Below, one piece after another: positions 15,828 to 23,368 of a stretch of 52,413 nt of DNA; position 1 is the first letter of the stretch; every line of letters starts with the position of its first letter. The stretch is from positions 1 through 52,413 of IMG/VR virus record IMGVR_UViG_3300047472_000261; one strand, given 5' to 3'. The notes beneath the pieces are model-generated. The model was not told where the DNA came from. It saw only the letters and a program-made list of their open reading frames with translations, and ran no database searches. The position numbers were made by a program, and so were the translations under genes. The DNA is from a virus.

Positions 15828-16687
15828 CAGAATCGCCTTTCTTCGAGCTCGAAGGTGCCGTCGTTTGTTTCCAGCTCTTCGGGTTCGAGCGGGCTGTCAG
15901 CTTCAGGCGTGGTCAGGCCACGTTGAATCGACGCTCCGTTCCAGAGCATCTCCTGCACATCAGCGGCGGGGTTGCTTGATGGCAGAGGACAGCCGCAACG
16001 GATGAGCCGATCGATCTCGGCCGCGATCATCGCCCCGGCTTTGGCGAGGTTGCGGATCGGGTTTTTGTGAAGCTTTGGTGTTTCCTCGTCGTCGCCGTCG
16101 CCTTGCCAGGGCCACGTGATCGAGGCGTCGAACCCGACGTAGAGTAGGCCCAGCTCATCGACAGATGCGCCCCGCACCATCGCGGAGGCCGCATCCGCGT
16201 AGCACGCCGCGCCTTGCGACAACTCGCCACCGATGTACGCGTCGTCACGCTCGGCGGTGAAACCTTCGTCCCCGAGTTGTCGCGCACGTTCTGCGTCGAT
16301 GATGGACACGCCCGTCGCAGGCGGACGAACCCCGAGTCGCTCGGGGAAACCTTCGCGCTCGCTGATGGCGTTGAACTTGCGGATGATCGCATCCGCGAGC
16401 GAGCGGCCCATGCGCGACGCAATCAGATCGGCGTACGTTACGGTGTCGGCCAGCTCCTCCATGATCTTGTCTTCAGCCTCCGTCAGAGACGTGGGCACGT
16501 TGCCATGCTGCTGAAGGCCGGAAAGGATCCGTCGATGCTTTTTGCCGGCGTTGCATGCTTCGCCGGCCTCACCGCCGAGCGCGACGAGCCAATCGTTAAT
16601 GCTCCACTCCTCGAGCCCGCCCTTGTGCCAGCGAGTCGCGCGCGAGAGGTTCGTGGTTTGAAGTTGCGTGAAAGAAAGTTCGCTCAT
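15827..16687 (-). CDS. MazG-like NTP pyrophosphohydrolase fused to ERxRQ domain (286 aa)
   Basis: Residues about 20-110 read as a MazG-like fold: SINDWLVALGGEAGEACNAG carries the paired glutamates of the EExxE metal site, and EAEDKIMEELADTVTYADLI supplies the second ExxD pair. Such enzymes hydrolyse nucleoside triphosphates to monophosphates. Residues about 130-245 form the ERxRQ domain also present at 10093-10512 (ERARQLGDEGFTAERDDAYI, WPW, AKAGAMIAAEIDRL). The fusion ties the second domain to nucleotide metabolism. Start is set by ATGA with the upstream frame. Confidence 0.7.
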   Translation of the reverse strand: MSELSFTQLQTTNLSRATRWHKGGLEEWSINDWLVALGGEAGEACNAGKKHRRILSGLQQHGNVPTSLTEAEDKIMEELADTVTYADLIASRMGRSLADAIIRKFNAISEREGFPERLGVRPPATGVSIIDAERARQLGDEGFTAERDDAYIGGELSQGAACYADAASAMVRGASVDELGLLYVGFDASITWPWQGDGDDEETPKLHKNPIRNLAKAGAMIAAEIDRLIRCGCPLPSSNPAADVQEMLWNGASIQRGLTTPEADSPLEPEELETNDGTFELEERRF

Positions 16688-17760
16688 CGTTCGTTCCTGC
16701 CGGCAGTCGCCGGCTGTTCGTTGTTCAACTCACTCACACACTCATCGCCGCCGACGTCGCCGCGCGCAGGATGCGGCGCGTGGACAACGTCAGCCCGCCC
16801 AATCGGATGCAGTGGGACTACGCCTTGCGCCGCGTCCGCGCGATGCGCGGCTGGTTGCGCAACGCTCAGCTGGCCCTCGCCAGCCGCGGGATCGATCGCG
16901 ATTACGACGTCAGCACGGACATCACGCGCGCGATGATCTCCCTGCAGGCGCTCGAGCGGCGGATCGAGGAGACGATCCGGTACAAGACATGAGGCAGGCG
17001 TGCAGACACGAAAGGTGATCGCCCAAACGAAGGGGTTATTCGTCCACGAATCTTGACCCCGACTGAGGGTCCACTGGCGCGCGAATGCGTGAATGGGGCT
17101 GACTTCCCAGTCTTTCCAGTGCCATCCGTAATCATCATTTCCGGGCAGGCCGTCGAGATCCGGCATGCCGTACTTCCAGGTGCGGCCGTTGTCCTTCGTA
17201 AGCTGCGCCAAGCCATCGGCGATCGCATCTTGTTCGCTGATTTCCCAAAGCCGTTGAACGCGAACGTTGGTGATCTCCAAGCTGATGCGCGACAGCTCGC
17301 GCGGCATGTGACCGGCAGGCCGCCAGCCGCCCCAATACTTCTTCCATTCGCCTCTGTCCGTGGCGCGATAGTGCCGCGCGAAAATCGAAGCGAACTTCAC
17401 CTGCGCCGCTGGTCTGTTCCAGGAGAACCCGCTCACCTGCCACGCTTCTCGCACCCACAACGTGTCGCCGACGCGTCCGAGAGGACAGCGGGACGCGATC
17501 CGACGCTCCTCCTGATCACGGAAGGTCAAGAATGATCCCGAGTCGCTGCAGACGGCGTTGTAACGCGATGTGCTCGCGCCTCCCGGCGACCACATGAAGT
17601 GTGGTCCGCCGGGGACTTGAGATCCGTACCACGGCTTCGGGTTCAGCGGGATCCGCATCTGCGTTTTTCGTCCGGCGAGCGCGGCGACGACCTCGTGCGC
17701 CTTCCAGTTGATGGGGCGTTCCGTTGGCGCATTCGTCTCCTGCAGGAGTGCGTGACTCAT
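16684..17760 (-). CDS. ASCH/PUA-like phage protein with long C-terminal extension (358 aa)
   Basis: The start at 17760 is fixed by an ATGA overlap. Residues 1 to about 255 match a phage family seen near ASCH proteins: GRKTQMRIPLNPKP near the N-terminus, HMPRELSRISLEITNVRVQR, DISEQDAIADGL-like helix and the closing NNPFVWAITF. After this point about 100 residues are arginine/alanine/histidine-rich and unlike protein, and they lie antisense to a well-formed plus-strand frame (16771-16992) with much higher third-position GC. The extension may be translated but non-functional, or a stop may have been lost. The stop still overlaps the next start (ATGA). Confidence 0.6.
   Translation of the reverse strand: MSHALLQETNAPTERPINWKAHEVVAALAGRKTQMRIPLNPKPWYGSQVPGGPHFMWSPGGASTSRYNAVCSDSGSFLTFRDQEERRIASRCPLGRVGDTLWVREAWQVSGFSWNRPAAQVKFASIFARHYRATDRGEWKKYWGGWRPAGHMPRELSRISLEITNVRVQRLWEISEQDAIADGLAQLTKDNGRTWKYGMPDLDGLPGNDDYGWHWKDWEVSPIHAFARQWTLSRGQDSWTNNPFVWAITFRVCTPASCLVPDRLLDPPLERLQGDHRARDVRADVVIAIDPAAGEGQLSVAQPAAHRADAAQGVVPLHPIGRADVVHAPHPARGDVGGDECVSELNNEQPATAGRNER
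16771..16992 (+). CDS. Small antisense gene (73 aa)
   Basis: A plus-strand frame inside the minus-strand operon. It encodes a compact helical protein (QWDYALRRVRAMRGWLRNAQ, ALERRIEETIRYK). Nearly all codons after the internal ATG at 16807 end in G or C, whereas the overlapping minus frame has much weaker third-position bias, so the plus frame is the better coding candidate here. No strong ribosome site is visible at either ATG. Function unknown. Confidence 0.5.
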   Translation: MRRVDNVSPPNRMQWDYALRRVRAMRGWLRNAQLALASRGIDRDYDVSTDITRAMISLQALERRIEETIRYKT

Positions 17761-18176
17761 GCCGACCTCCTGACCGCGCTCAACACGAGCTTGAACGTCA
17801 GAACCCAAACCGGTTGGCGCGGCTGCTTTCGATGAAGGTCATTCCAACTCGTCAGGAATGCGGCGAGGTCGGCGAATCCCTCAGAGCGTGCGTCTTCGTC
17901 GGAGATCAGCGTCGGATCGTCTTCGCGGCGCAGATCCAGGAGGAGGATCCGTCCCTTTGCCGAGTGACAGCGTTCGGGCTGTACGGCATACGTGTGACCG
18001 ACGATCCATCGCGGGCGCGGGCGGCCGGCGAGGTTTTCGAACACGGCCTTACGCTTCGCCGTTACGCCGTCGACCTTGGTCGTCGCGTAGCCGAGCGAGT
18101 CACCGGCATAGCAGAGCCGCCGCGTCTGTGTTTTCGAGCCGTCGAGGACCTGTCGGATGGTGCGCGAGAAGATCAT
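17757..18176 (-). CDS. ASCH/PUA-like domain protein (139 aa)
   Basis: The sequence opens IFSRTIRQVLDGSKTQTRR, the hallmark helix of this family (xxILxGxKTxTRR). GHTYAVQPERC and GRILLLDLR are the next strands, DEDARSEGF the next helix, and QPVWVLTF the closing strand. These folds bind modified bases or RNA. It is one of three related genes in a row (with 16684-17760 and 18418-18912), beside a DNA methylase. Coupled to both neighbours. Confidence 0.65.
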   Translation of the reverse strand: MIFSRTIRQVLDGSKTQTRRLCYAGDSLGYATTKVDGVTAKRKAVFENLAGRPRPRWIVGHTYAVQPERCHSAKGRILLLDLRREDDPTLISDEDARSEGFADLAAFLTSWNDLHRKQPRQPVWVLTFKLVLSAVRRSA

Positions 18177-18424
18177 GCGACCCCCGATTCGGCTGGCTCT
18201 TCAGTCAGCGCCCAATGTCCGCCGGTCGGGCCGCCTTCTCGAAACTCGATGAACGTCTCAAGGCCGACCCTGGGCGCGACGGCGTCGGTCGATGTCAGCA
18301 GCACGGTCGCCGCGCGCGACTCGCCGAGATGCTCACAGACGATGCCGCGCGTCCGGCCGCGCTCGACGACTTCGATGATCCTCACACGCTTGCGCGTGCC
18401 GTATGGCCATGTGCAAGTCAGCAT
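18173..18424 (-). CDS. Hypothetical protein (83 aa)
   Basis: Start ATG at 18424 overlaps the upstream ASCH gene by seven bases; the longer frame is antisense-like. A beta-rich small protein (RKRVRIIEVVERGRTRGIVC) of unknown function, between two ASCH-like genes. Confidence 0.45.
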   Translation of the reverse strand: MLTCTWPYGTRKRVRIIEVVERGRTRGIVCEHLGESRAATVLLTSTDAVAPRVGLETFIEFREGGPTGGHWALTEEPAESGVA

Positions 18425-18912
18425 TGAGAAACCTCCGCGCCGGCTACGGCCGCACTTACGCGATCGATCAGATCCGGCTTTGGCGTCCAAAGACCTTGTT
18501 TGCCGTCGACGACCGCCGGCGAAGTCAGTCGGCGCACGTTCGCGAGGATCCAGCACACCGGACCTTCGGTATGCTCGTGGTCATTCATCCACGCATGGCG
18601 CTTCTCGGCCCAAGCCGGCAAACGCCACGGCCGCTGGCGGTAGTGACGCATGTCGACTTCGACCAGCTCGACGCAGTCGATGAGATCGGCAACCGCGATG
18701 ACGGCACCGAAGACGAGAGACGCCGGCTCGAGCTCGTATTGCTTCGCGATGTCGAACACGGGTTCGCCGCCGTAACGCTTCGCCTTTCCGGCGTGGATGA
18801 ACAGCGGGCCGCGATAGTTCGTCGGCCATGTGCGGTTCTCAACTCGCTTCACGCCAGCGGCGATCAGCTCGGCGTACGGCTGAATGATGGTGACCGACTT
18901 GATCGGGGTCAT
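18418..18912 (-). CDS. ASCH domain protein (164 aa)
   Basis: A clear ASCH fold: IIQPYAELIAAGVKRVENRT, then NYRGPLFIHAGKAKRYGG, the strand GAVIAVADLIDCVEL, and the closing strand region PVCWILANVRRL. ASCH proteins are PUA-related beta barrels that bind RNA or modified bases. It directly follows the DNA methylase gene with an ATGA overlap, so recognition of a modified base is an attractive but unproven idea. Confidence 0.75.
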   Translation of the reverse strand: MTPIKSVTIIQPYAELIAAGVKRVENRTWPTNYRGPLFIHAGKAKRYGGEPVFDIAKQYELEPASLVFGAVIAVADLIDCVELVEVDMRHYRQRPWRLPAWAEKRHAWMNDHEHTEGPVCWILANVRRLTSPAVVDGKQGLWTPKPDLIDRVSAAVAGAEVSQC

Positions 18913-19856
18913 GCCGCGTCCGATCTGGCCGCGTAGCTTGGGCCGTTAAGGATGAGCAGCTCGTTCGCCGCTTCGTTCGTCTGCAGACGCCCGGCCGGCC
19001 GCGTGATCACCCAGTGGTCGTCGTTGCCGTACAGCTCCTGGATCAGCGGGTGATCGTGGTAGCGCAGCACGACTCGTGTGCGCCGCAGTGATCGCAGTCG
19101 CATGGCGAGCTGGCGGTGATCGGCGACGGTGAATCGGAATCGGTACGCGTCACCAGCGCCGGGGAAGGGCGGATCGCAGTACGCGCCGTTCGCGAGCTTC
19201 ACGCCGGCCGCTTCGGCTTCAGCGTCGACACGCTGAATCTGGGCGAGTACCTCGAACGCGTCCATCACGACGAACGTCCAACGCTCGAGGATCGGGCCCC
19301 ACGGGTCGATCGAATCGATAGAGCTGAGCCACCGCTGCGAGCTGCCACCGCCGCCGGACTTCCAGCGGACCGACAGGCCGCCAGTCAGCTCGGCTTCAGT
19401 ACCGGCCGCGCCGGAACGGGACATGAAGCTCGCGATGTAATAGTCGGCCGCCCAATCGACGTCGGGGATGTTCGATACATTTTTCGCGGTGCGGAAGGGG
19501 ACTGGATTGAACAGGTCGCCGCCGTCCTTCTGCCAAAGAGACTGCTCGCGCTCGCGGGCAATGAGCCGCGCCTGCGCCTCACCGAGGACCTCCTCATGCA
19601 GCGGCAAGCCCATGAGCCGACGTTTGAGCTGCTCGCGCATCGCCGGGTGTTGAATGACGCGTGCCAGGTTGATGACATGGCGATGCAGGTCGGACGCGAC
19701 GCCAATGTTGCATTGGAGCCGTGCGAGAACACCTCCGCCGCCGAAGAAGGGCACGCCGACCCAACTGCAGCCGCGCAGCTCCGTGGCGATCGTGTCGCAG
19801 AGCATGCGGTCGGTGCCGAACCAATTGGCGAGGGCCGTAGTGGAGGGCTGATTCAC
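18909..19856 (-). CDS. D12-class DNA adenine methyltransferase-like protein (315 aa)
   Basis: The GTG start at 19856 forms a GTGA overlap with the upstream gene. Motif I region is SWVGVPFFGGGGVLARL, motif IV is YCDPPFPGAGDAYRF (DPPF in place of DPPY), and RVVLRYHDHPL resembles the following strand. This order matches Dam-like N6-adenine methylases, which protect or mark phage DNA. The substitution of Phe for Tyr in DPPY is accepted in some family members. No cognate nuclease lies nearby, so it is probably a solitary methylase. Confidence 0.7.
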   Translation of the reverse strand: MNQPSTTALANWFGTDRMLCDTIATELRGCSWVGVPFFGGGGVLARLQCNIGVASDLHRHVINLARVIQHPAMREQLKRRLMGLPLHEEVLGEAQARLIAREREQSLWQKDGGDLFNPVPFRTAKNVSNIPDVDWAADYYIASFMSRSGAAGTEAELTGGLSVRWKSGGGGSSQRWLSSIDSIDPWGPILERWTFVVMDAFEVLAQIQRVDAEAEAAGVKLANGAYCDPPFPGAGDAYRFRFTVADHRQLAMRLRSLRRTRVVLRYHDHPLIQELYGNDDHWVITRPAGRLQTNEAANELLILNGPSYAARSDAA

Positions 19857-20095
19857 TTGCGCACCGCCTCTCCGCATCCGCGCACGTAGGGCGTGCAGTC
19901 CGACAGGAGTTGCGGGCCGTCAAGTCCTTCGACCAGCACGACGGGGATTTCGTTGCCGATCATGTACGCCTTGGATCGCGTCTTCCCGACGTGAACCTTG
20001 CCGGCGCCAAGAGCCACTTCGACGGTCTGGCCGATGTTGAACTGGCGGTTGAATTTCTCGTGCCGCTGCCAGCGGAGGGAGGATTGAAGGGTCAC
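19853..20095 (-). CDS. Hypothetical small beta protein (80 aa)
   Basis: GTG start at 20095 by GTGA overlap. A basic N-terminus is followed by FNIGQTVEVALGAGKVHVGK and a second strand pair (IPVVLVEGLDGPQLL), as in a small barrel. Unrecognised. Confidence 0.45.
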   Translation of the reverse strand: MTLQSSLRWQRHEKFNRQFNIGQTVEVALGAGKVHVGKTRSKAYMIGNEIPVVLVEGLDGPQLLSDCTPYVRGCGEAVRK

Positions 20096-20523
20096 GTGAG
20101 ATCCACCTTTCCGCCGTCGCCTTCTTTGGTCAGCGGAAGCCCGGCGTCGAGCCGCGCACGCATGACCTCGACGGCCGCTGCGGCTTTCACGCGCGGTGAC
20201 ATCGGCTTCTCGGGTCGAAGGACCTCGCCCTCGGCGACGACGCCGTATTGATTCGTCGTGTGGTTCTCCGTGTTGTGCTGAATGATCGTCGCGCCCTTGA
20301 ACGCCGCGCCGCCTAGCACCTGGTCGAAGACGAATTTGATCGCAGAGGTGTCGCCTTTCTTCGCGCGCTCCACTTGGCCCTTCACGATTTCCTCGACGTC
20401 TGCCTGCGAGATCTGTGCGCGGGCGGCCTCGCGCATCTGCTGCATCCACGCCGGCACGGCTGATGGCGACGCGGTCGGGAGGTCGGCTAGTTTCACGGTG
20501 ACGTTCTTGCGATCAGGCAACAC
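20092..20523 (-). CDS. Conserved hypothetical helical protein (143 aa)
   Basis: Start is GTG at 20523 or TTG at 20520, inside the end of the HTH gene. The core AQISQADVEEIVKGQVERAK followed by DTSAIKFVFDQVLGG resembles a conserved protein of unknown function common in planctomycete genomes. Not a good match to the packaging small subunit, which is elsewhere. Confidence 0.5.
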   Translation of the reverse strand: MLPDRKNVTVKLADLPTASPSAVPAWMQQMREAARAQISQADVEEIVKGQVERAKKGDTSAIKFVFDQVLGGAAFKGATIIQHNTENHTTNQYGVVAEGEVLRPEKPMSPRVKAAAAVEVMRARLDAGLPLTKEGDGGKVDLT

Positions 20524-21439
20524 GGTTGACCTCCGCCGGCGCGACGGCCGGTGTTTGTGGGTTTGGTTGGACCTGGAGCGGAAGGGTGTAGACGCAGACC
20601 GATTCGCCCCGACCCTGGCCAGTGACCTTTCGGACGCGGCCAAGGCTCACGACAAGGCCGCGCGCCGCGAGATGCGCGAGAAGGGATCCCTGCGGATCAT
20701 TACTTACCAGCGATTTGCGCGGCCCTTTCCAAGGCATGCCGATCGCGTCGGCAAGTTCTCGGCGTGTCATTGGGCCGATCGTGTAAAGCGCGTGAAGAAC
20801 CTGCAGATATCGCGGTCCAAGGTCATCGGGCCAGCCCAGCCGTTGTGCGTGTTCGCGCCAGACCTTCAGGCGCAACTCGGCCATGCTCTTCAGACCAGCT
20901 GCGCGGAGCTGCGCTTTCGTCTTCTCGCGCACGCGGGCACGCTGATGGTCGCTGTGAAGGACCTTTGCGAGTCCGAGCTTCGCGCGGCGATAGCCGACCG
21001 TGTGGCGGTCTACTTTGAACGTCAGCCGCTTGGAATATTCGTCAGCGATCTGAGTGTCCGACCAGCCGGCGGCGTTTTTCTCCTGGATGAACGCATCGAA
21101 CTCGGCGCCGTGGTAGATGCGGGTGCGGCCCGTTTTCAATCTCGATTGAAGCTGGCGGACGGATTGGACCGTCCTGCCGATCCGACCAGCGATCTCCCTG
21201 GCCGTGTACTTCCCGACCATCTCTCGGAACGTGGCTAGTTGCTCTTTCGTCCACTCCTGATGCGCTGGACCGACCAGACCGCGCTTACGACACCAGGTGC
21301 GGACTGAGTCGTACGAACGCCCGAGCGCCGTCGCCATCTCGCGATAGGTGCGCGTTTGCCAGGATGCGACGACGTAGGCCTCTTCCTTCGCGGTCCAGCC
21401 GCGCGCGGGCGCCGTGTGGTCGAGGGCGACGGGTTTCAT
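20513..21439 (-). CDS. Multi-HTH DNA-binding regulator (308 aa)
   Basis: At least four helix-turn-helix-like units can be read: WTAKEEAYVVASWQTRTYRE with ALGRSYDSVRTWCRKRGL; WTKEQLATFREMVGKYTARE with GRTVQSVRQLQSRL; AGWSDTQIADEYSKRL; and a winged-helix-like PMTRRELADAIGMPWKG near the C-terminus. The first two resemble SANT/Myb or GcrA-type tandem units. It is the first gene of the early operon, behind the promoter carrying the TGTTCGG repeats, and is a candidate for the phage early regulator. Confidence 0.65.
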   Translation of the reverse strand: MKPVALDHTAPARGWTAKEEAYVVASWQTRTYREMATALGRSYDSVRTWCRKRGLVGPAHQEWTKEQLATFREMVGKYTAREIAGRIGRTVQSVRQLQSRLKTGRTRIYHGAEFDAFIQEKNAAGWSDTQIADEYSKRLTFKVDRHTVGYRRAKLGLAKVLHSDHQRARVREKTKAQLRAAGLKSMAELRLKVWREHAQRLGWPDDLGPRYLQVLHALYTIGPMTRRELADAIGMPWKGPRKSLVSNDPQGSLLAHLAARGLVVSLGRVRKVTGQGRGESVCVYTLPLQVQPNPQTPAVAPAEVNRVA

Positions 21440-21464
21440 CGGCCCACCCCTTGCTCAGCGAAGT

Positions 21465-21485
21465 TATTAGGGGCACCATTAGGGG
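21465..21485. repeat. Integrase arm-type repeats, left pair
   Basis: ATTAGGGG occurs at 21466-21473 and 21478-21485. A similar pair (ATTAGGGG, ATTGGGG) lies at 21722-21739 on the other side of the tRNA-like core, in the same direction. This is the usual layout of arm sites bound by the N-terminal domain of a tyrosine integrase. Confidence 0.5.
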
Positions 21486-21543
21486 ACGACGTTTTGCTGG
21501 TATCGGATGAGGCGTTAGCGAAGCCAGAACCGCGATGACAAAC

Positions 21544-21600
<57 letters not shown>

Positions 21601-21613
21601 TTCTAATAAACGT

Positions 21614-21675
21614 CGTGGATTGCACGGTAATACCGAGTGATCCGCGACGTTTTGCGTTTCGCGTGCATTGCACGG
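21614..21675. repeat. 14-bp direct repeats in attP region
   Basis: CGTGGATTGCACGG at 21614-21627 and CGTGCATTGCACGG at 21662-21675 differ at one base and start 48 bp apart. The second is also an inverted repeat (CGTGCA/TGCACG). They could be excisionase or host-factor sites between the core and the right arm sites. Confidence 0.45.
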
Positions 21676-21681
21676 ATCGCC

Positions 21682-21710
21682 GTTATACGATACCGAACAT
21701 CGCCTGAACA
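21682..21710 (-). promoter_or_regulatory. Early minus-strand promoter with direct-repeat operator
   Basis: On the minus strand, TGTTCA (710-705) and TATAAC (687-682) are 17 bases apart; the -10 is 5/6 and the -35 weak. TGTTCAG and TGTTCGG lie 11 bases apart across the -35 and spacer. The same TGTTCGG pair, with the same spacing and a following TAT, is found in the promoter before the RecT fusion gene (31876-31903). It would drive the early operon that starts at 21439, reading through attP. Confidence 0.5.
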
Positions 21711-21721
21711 TGCCCAGAGCT

Positions 21722-21739
21722 ATTAGGGGCCTATTGGGG
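21722..21739. repeat. Integrase arm-type repeats, right pair
   Basis: ATTAGGGG (21722-21729) and ATTGGGG (21733-21739) repeat the motif found at 21466-21485 on the other side of the tRNA-like core. Confidence 0.45.
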
Positions 21740-21819
21740 GATGCCGCTGAGCAGCCGCTGTGGCTGTTCACGAACGTCGAACTTGCCGGCCGTTCGCCGG
21801 TTGTTTGGCACGGTGTCAT

Positions 21820-23217
21820 ATGAATTGCGAAGCCCCGATCGACTGGCCCCCGAAGGTCCCGCCCAAGTTCCCGCTCACCGTCTACAAAGACGGATGGTGC
21901 AAAACGATCGGCGGGAAGTGGCGACACATCTGCGGAAAGCTCGCGCCGATGCGGGCGAAGGAGAAGTACGAAGAGGGCATGCGCGCCGGCAAGTGGGGCA
22001 AGCGCCCCGTCGTGCCGCTCGGCGCGGCGAGCCTCACCGTGAAGCAACTCGCCAACCTCTACGGCGCGTGGCTGCAGCTCAGGATGACGCCAGGTCACCG
22101 CCGAAAGCTCGACCCGCGCACGTACCACGACTATGCGAAGTCTATCCAGCTCTTCCTGGACACGCCGGCCGATGAGAACCGGATTGCCGACCTCCGTGTC
22201 GAGGAACTCACACCCGACGACTTCAACGCCTACCTGTCGCGGATCCCGGGCAAGAGCCCGAACACTCGGTCGCGCTACGTCGCGGCCGTGAAGGCGATGT
22301 TCAAATGGGCGGGGCCGGAGAAGGAGGGCAAGATCAAATCGCTCCCGGCGTACGGCGCCGACTTCGCCAAGGCTACGAAGGATGAGCTGCGCGAGGCGCG
22401 AGCCGATCTGACGAAGAGCTTCACACACGACGAGATGCGGGCGCTTTTGCAGCGGGCGATGCACACCCGCATCTGGTGGCCGCTGATCCTGCTCGCGCTC
22501 AACGGCGCGTTCAGCAATGTCGAGCTGGCGCGGCTCCGTCGCGATCAGATCGACCTGGACCGTGGCACCGTCTGCAGCGTGCGTGGCAAGAAGGGACGCG
22601 CTTACCGAAAGGTGATGCTGTGGCCGATCACAATCACCGTGCTGCGCCAATACGAGAGGCCGGCTCCGGCGATGCCGACGCTCGAGAACCTGTTTTTCCT
22701 GACGGGCAACGGGCTGCCGTACTCCCGAGCAGCCGTGAGCCGCAACGCTGCCGGCGCGGTGACCGAGGCCAAGCGGCAGGACACCCTGGCCGTCGACTTC
22801 GGCAAGCTGCTCACGCTGGTCGGCCTGCCGCGCGATGGGCGCAGCTTCAGCGGCATGCGCACCACGTTCCGCACCGAGGCAGAGGGCATGATCTCGCCGC
22901 GTGACGACGACGCCATCGACCTCATCATGGGTCATCCGCGGAAGCACATCAGTGCCGAATATGTTGAGCGATTCCCGGAGCATCGTTTGACCGCCATCAC
23001 GGACTACATCTTCAACGCCCTGTTCAATGGGTGGGCGTACGACCCGGTGGCCGACCTTCCTAAACGAACAGTTCAACCGTGGGCGGGGCGGCCGAATGAG
23101 CATGGCCCTTCGCCGCGCGACCTACCGAAGCGGAAATACCGGCCACGGAGGAAGTGGGTCGGCGGAGTGCTGACGTCTGTCGAGACTTCCGCCACCGCGC
23201 CGCTTCACTCGGCATGA
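21820..23217 (+). CDS. int: Tyrosine recombinase/integrase (465 aa)
   Basis: Catalyses site-specific integration at attP. The ATG at 21820 is chosen over an upstream GTG at 21760 because the family-like sequence begins there. A SAM-like core-binding region spans about 65-155 (LTVKQLANLYGAWLQ; PNTRSRYVAAVKAMF). The catalytic region shows a Lys in RGKKGRAYRKVMLWP, the SFSGMRTTFRTEAEG segment with the second Arg, MGHPRKHISAEYVERF with the His and the nucleophile Tyr. The first catalytic Arg expected after LNGAFSN is not visible, a feature I recall from planctomycete integrases (NCGFGNAD type). Its last 158 bp overlap the opposite excisionase-like gene. Confidence 0.85.
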   Translation: MNCEAPIDWPPKVPPKFPLTVYKDGWCKTIGGKWRHICGKLAPMRAKEKYEEGMRAGKWGKRPVVPLGAASLTVKQLANLYGAWLQLRMTPGHRRKLDPRTYHDYAKSIQLFLDTPADENRIADLRVEELTPDDFNAYLSRIPGKSPNTRSRYVAAVKAMFKWAGPEKEGKIKSLPAYGADFAKATKDELREARADLTKSFTHDEMRALLQRAMHTRIWWPLILLALNGAFSNVELARLRRDQIDLDRGTVCSVRGKKGRAYRKVMLWPITITVLRQYERPAPAMPTLENLFFLTGNGLPYSRAAVSRNAAGAVTEAKRQDTLAVDFGKLLTLVGLPRDGRSFSGMRTTFRTEAEGMISPRDDDAIDLIMGHPRKHISAEYVERFPEHRLTAITDYIFNALFNGWAYDPVADLPKRTVQPWAGRPNEHGPSPRDLPKRKYRPRRKWVGGVLTSVETSATAPLHSA

Positions 23218-23368
23218 TCCGATAGCGCGACTTCTTCGAACTCGGCAGACGGTGATCCTCGGCGACGATCTCGCCGGCTTCGATCAACGCGATCACGCCG
23301 TCGGCGTTCTTGCCGATGAGCTTGCCGAACGCTTTCGCGCCCAGTGGTTTTTCGAGCTTGGTTGTCAC
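23060..23368 (-). CDS. Excisionase-like HTH protein (102 aa)
   Basis: GTG start at 23368 (GTGA overlap with the DUF5131 gene). The first 60 residues read as a short winged HTH (GAKAFGKLIGKNADGVIALI, then a wing SRYRIMPSEAARWRK), as in small excisionases. It is the last gene of the minus operon and faces the integrase, the gene it would antagonise. Its last third is antisense to the integrase 3' end and may be dispensable. Confidence 0.55.
   Translation of the reverse strand: MTTKLEKPLGAKAFGKLIGKNADGVIALIEAGEIVAEDHRLPSSKKSRYRIMPSEAARWRKSRQTSALRRPTSSVAGISASVGRAAKGHAHSAAPPTVELFV

Noticed and set aside
20092-20523. A second small terminase subunit
   Set aside because: The helical core is vaguely similar, but the packaging operon already has a subunit in the right place and this gene sits in the early operon.
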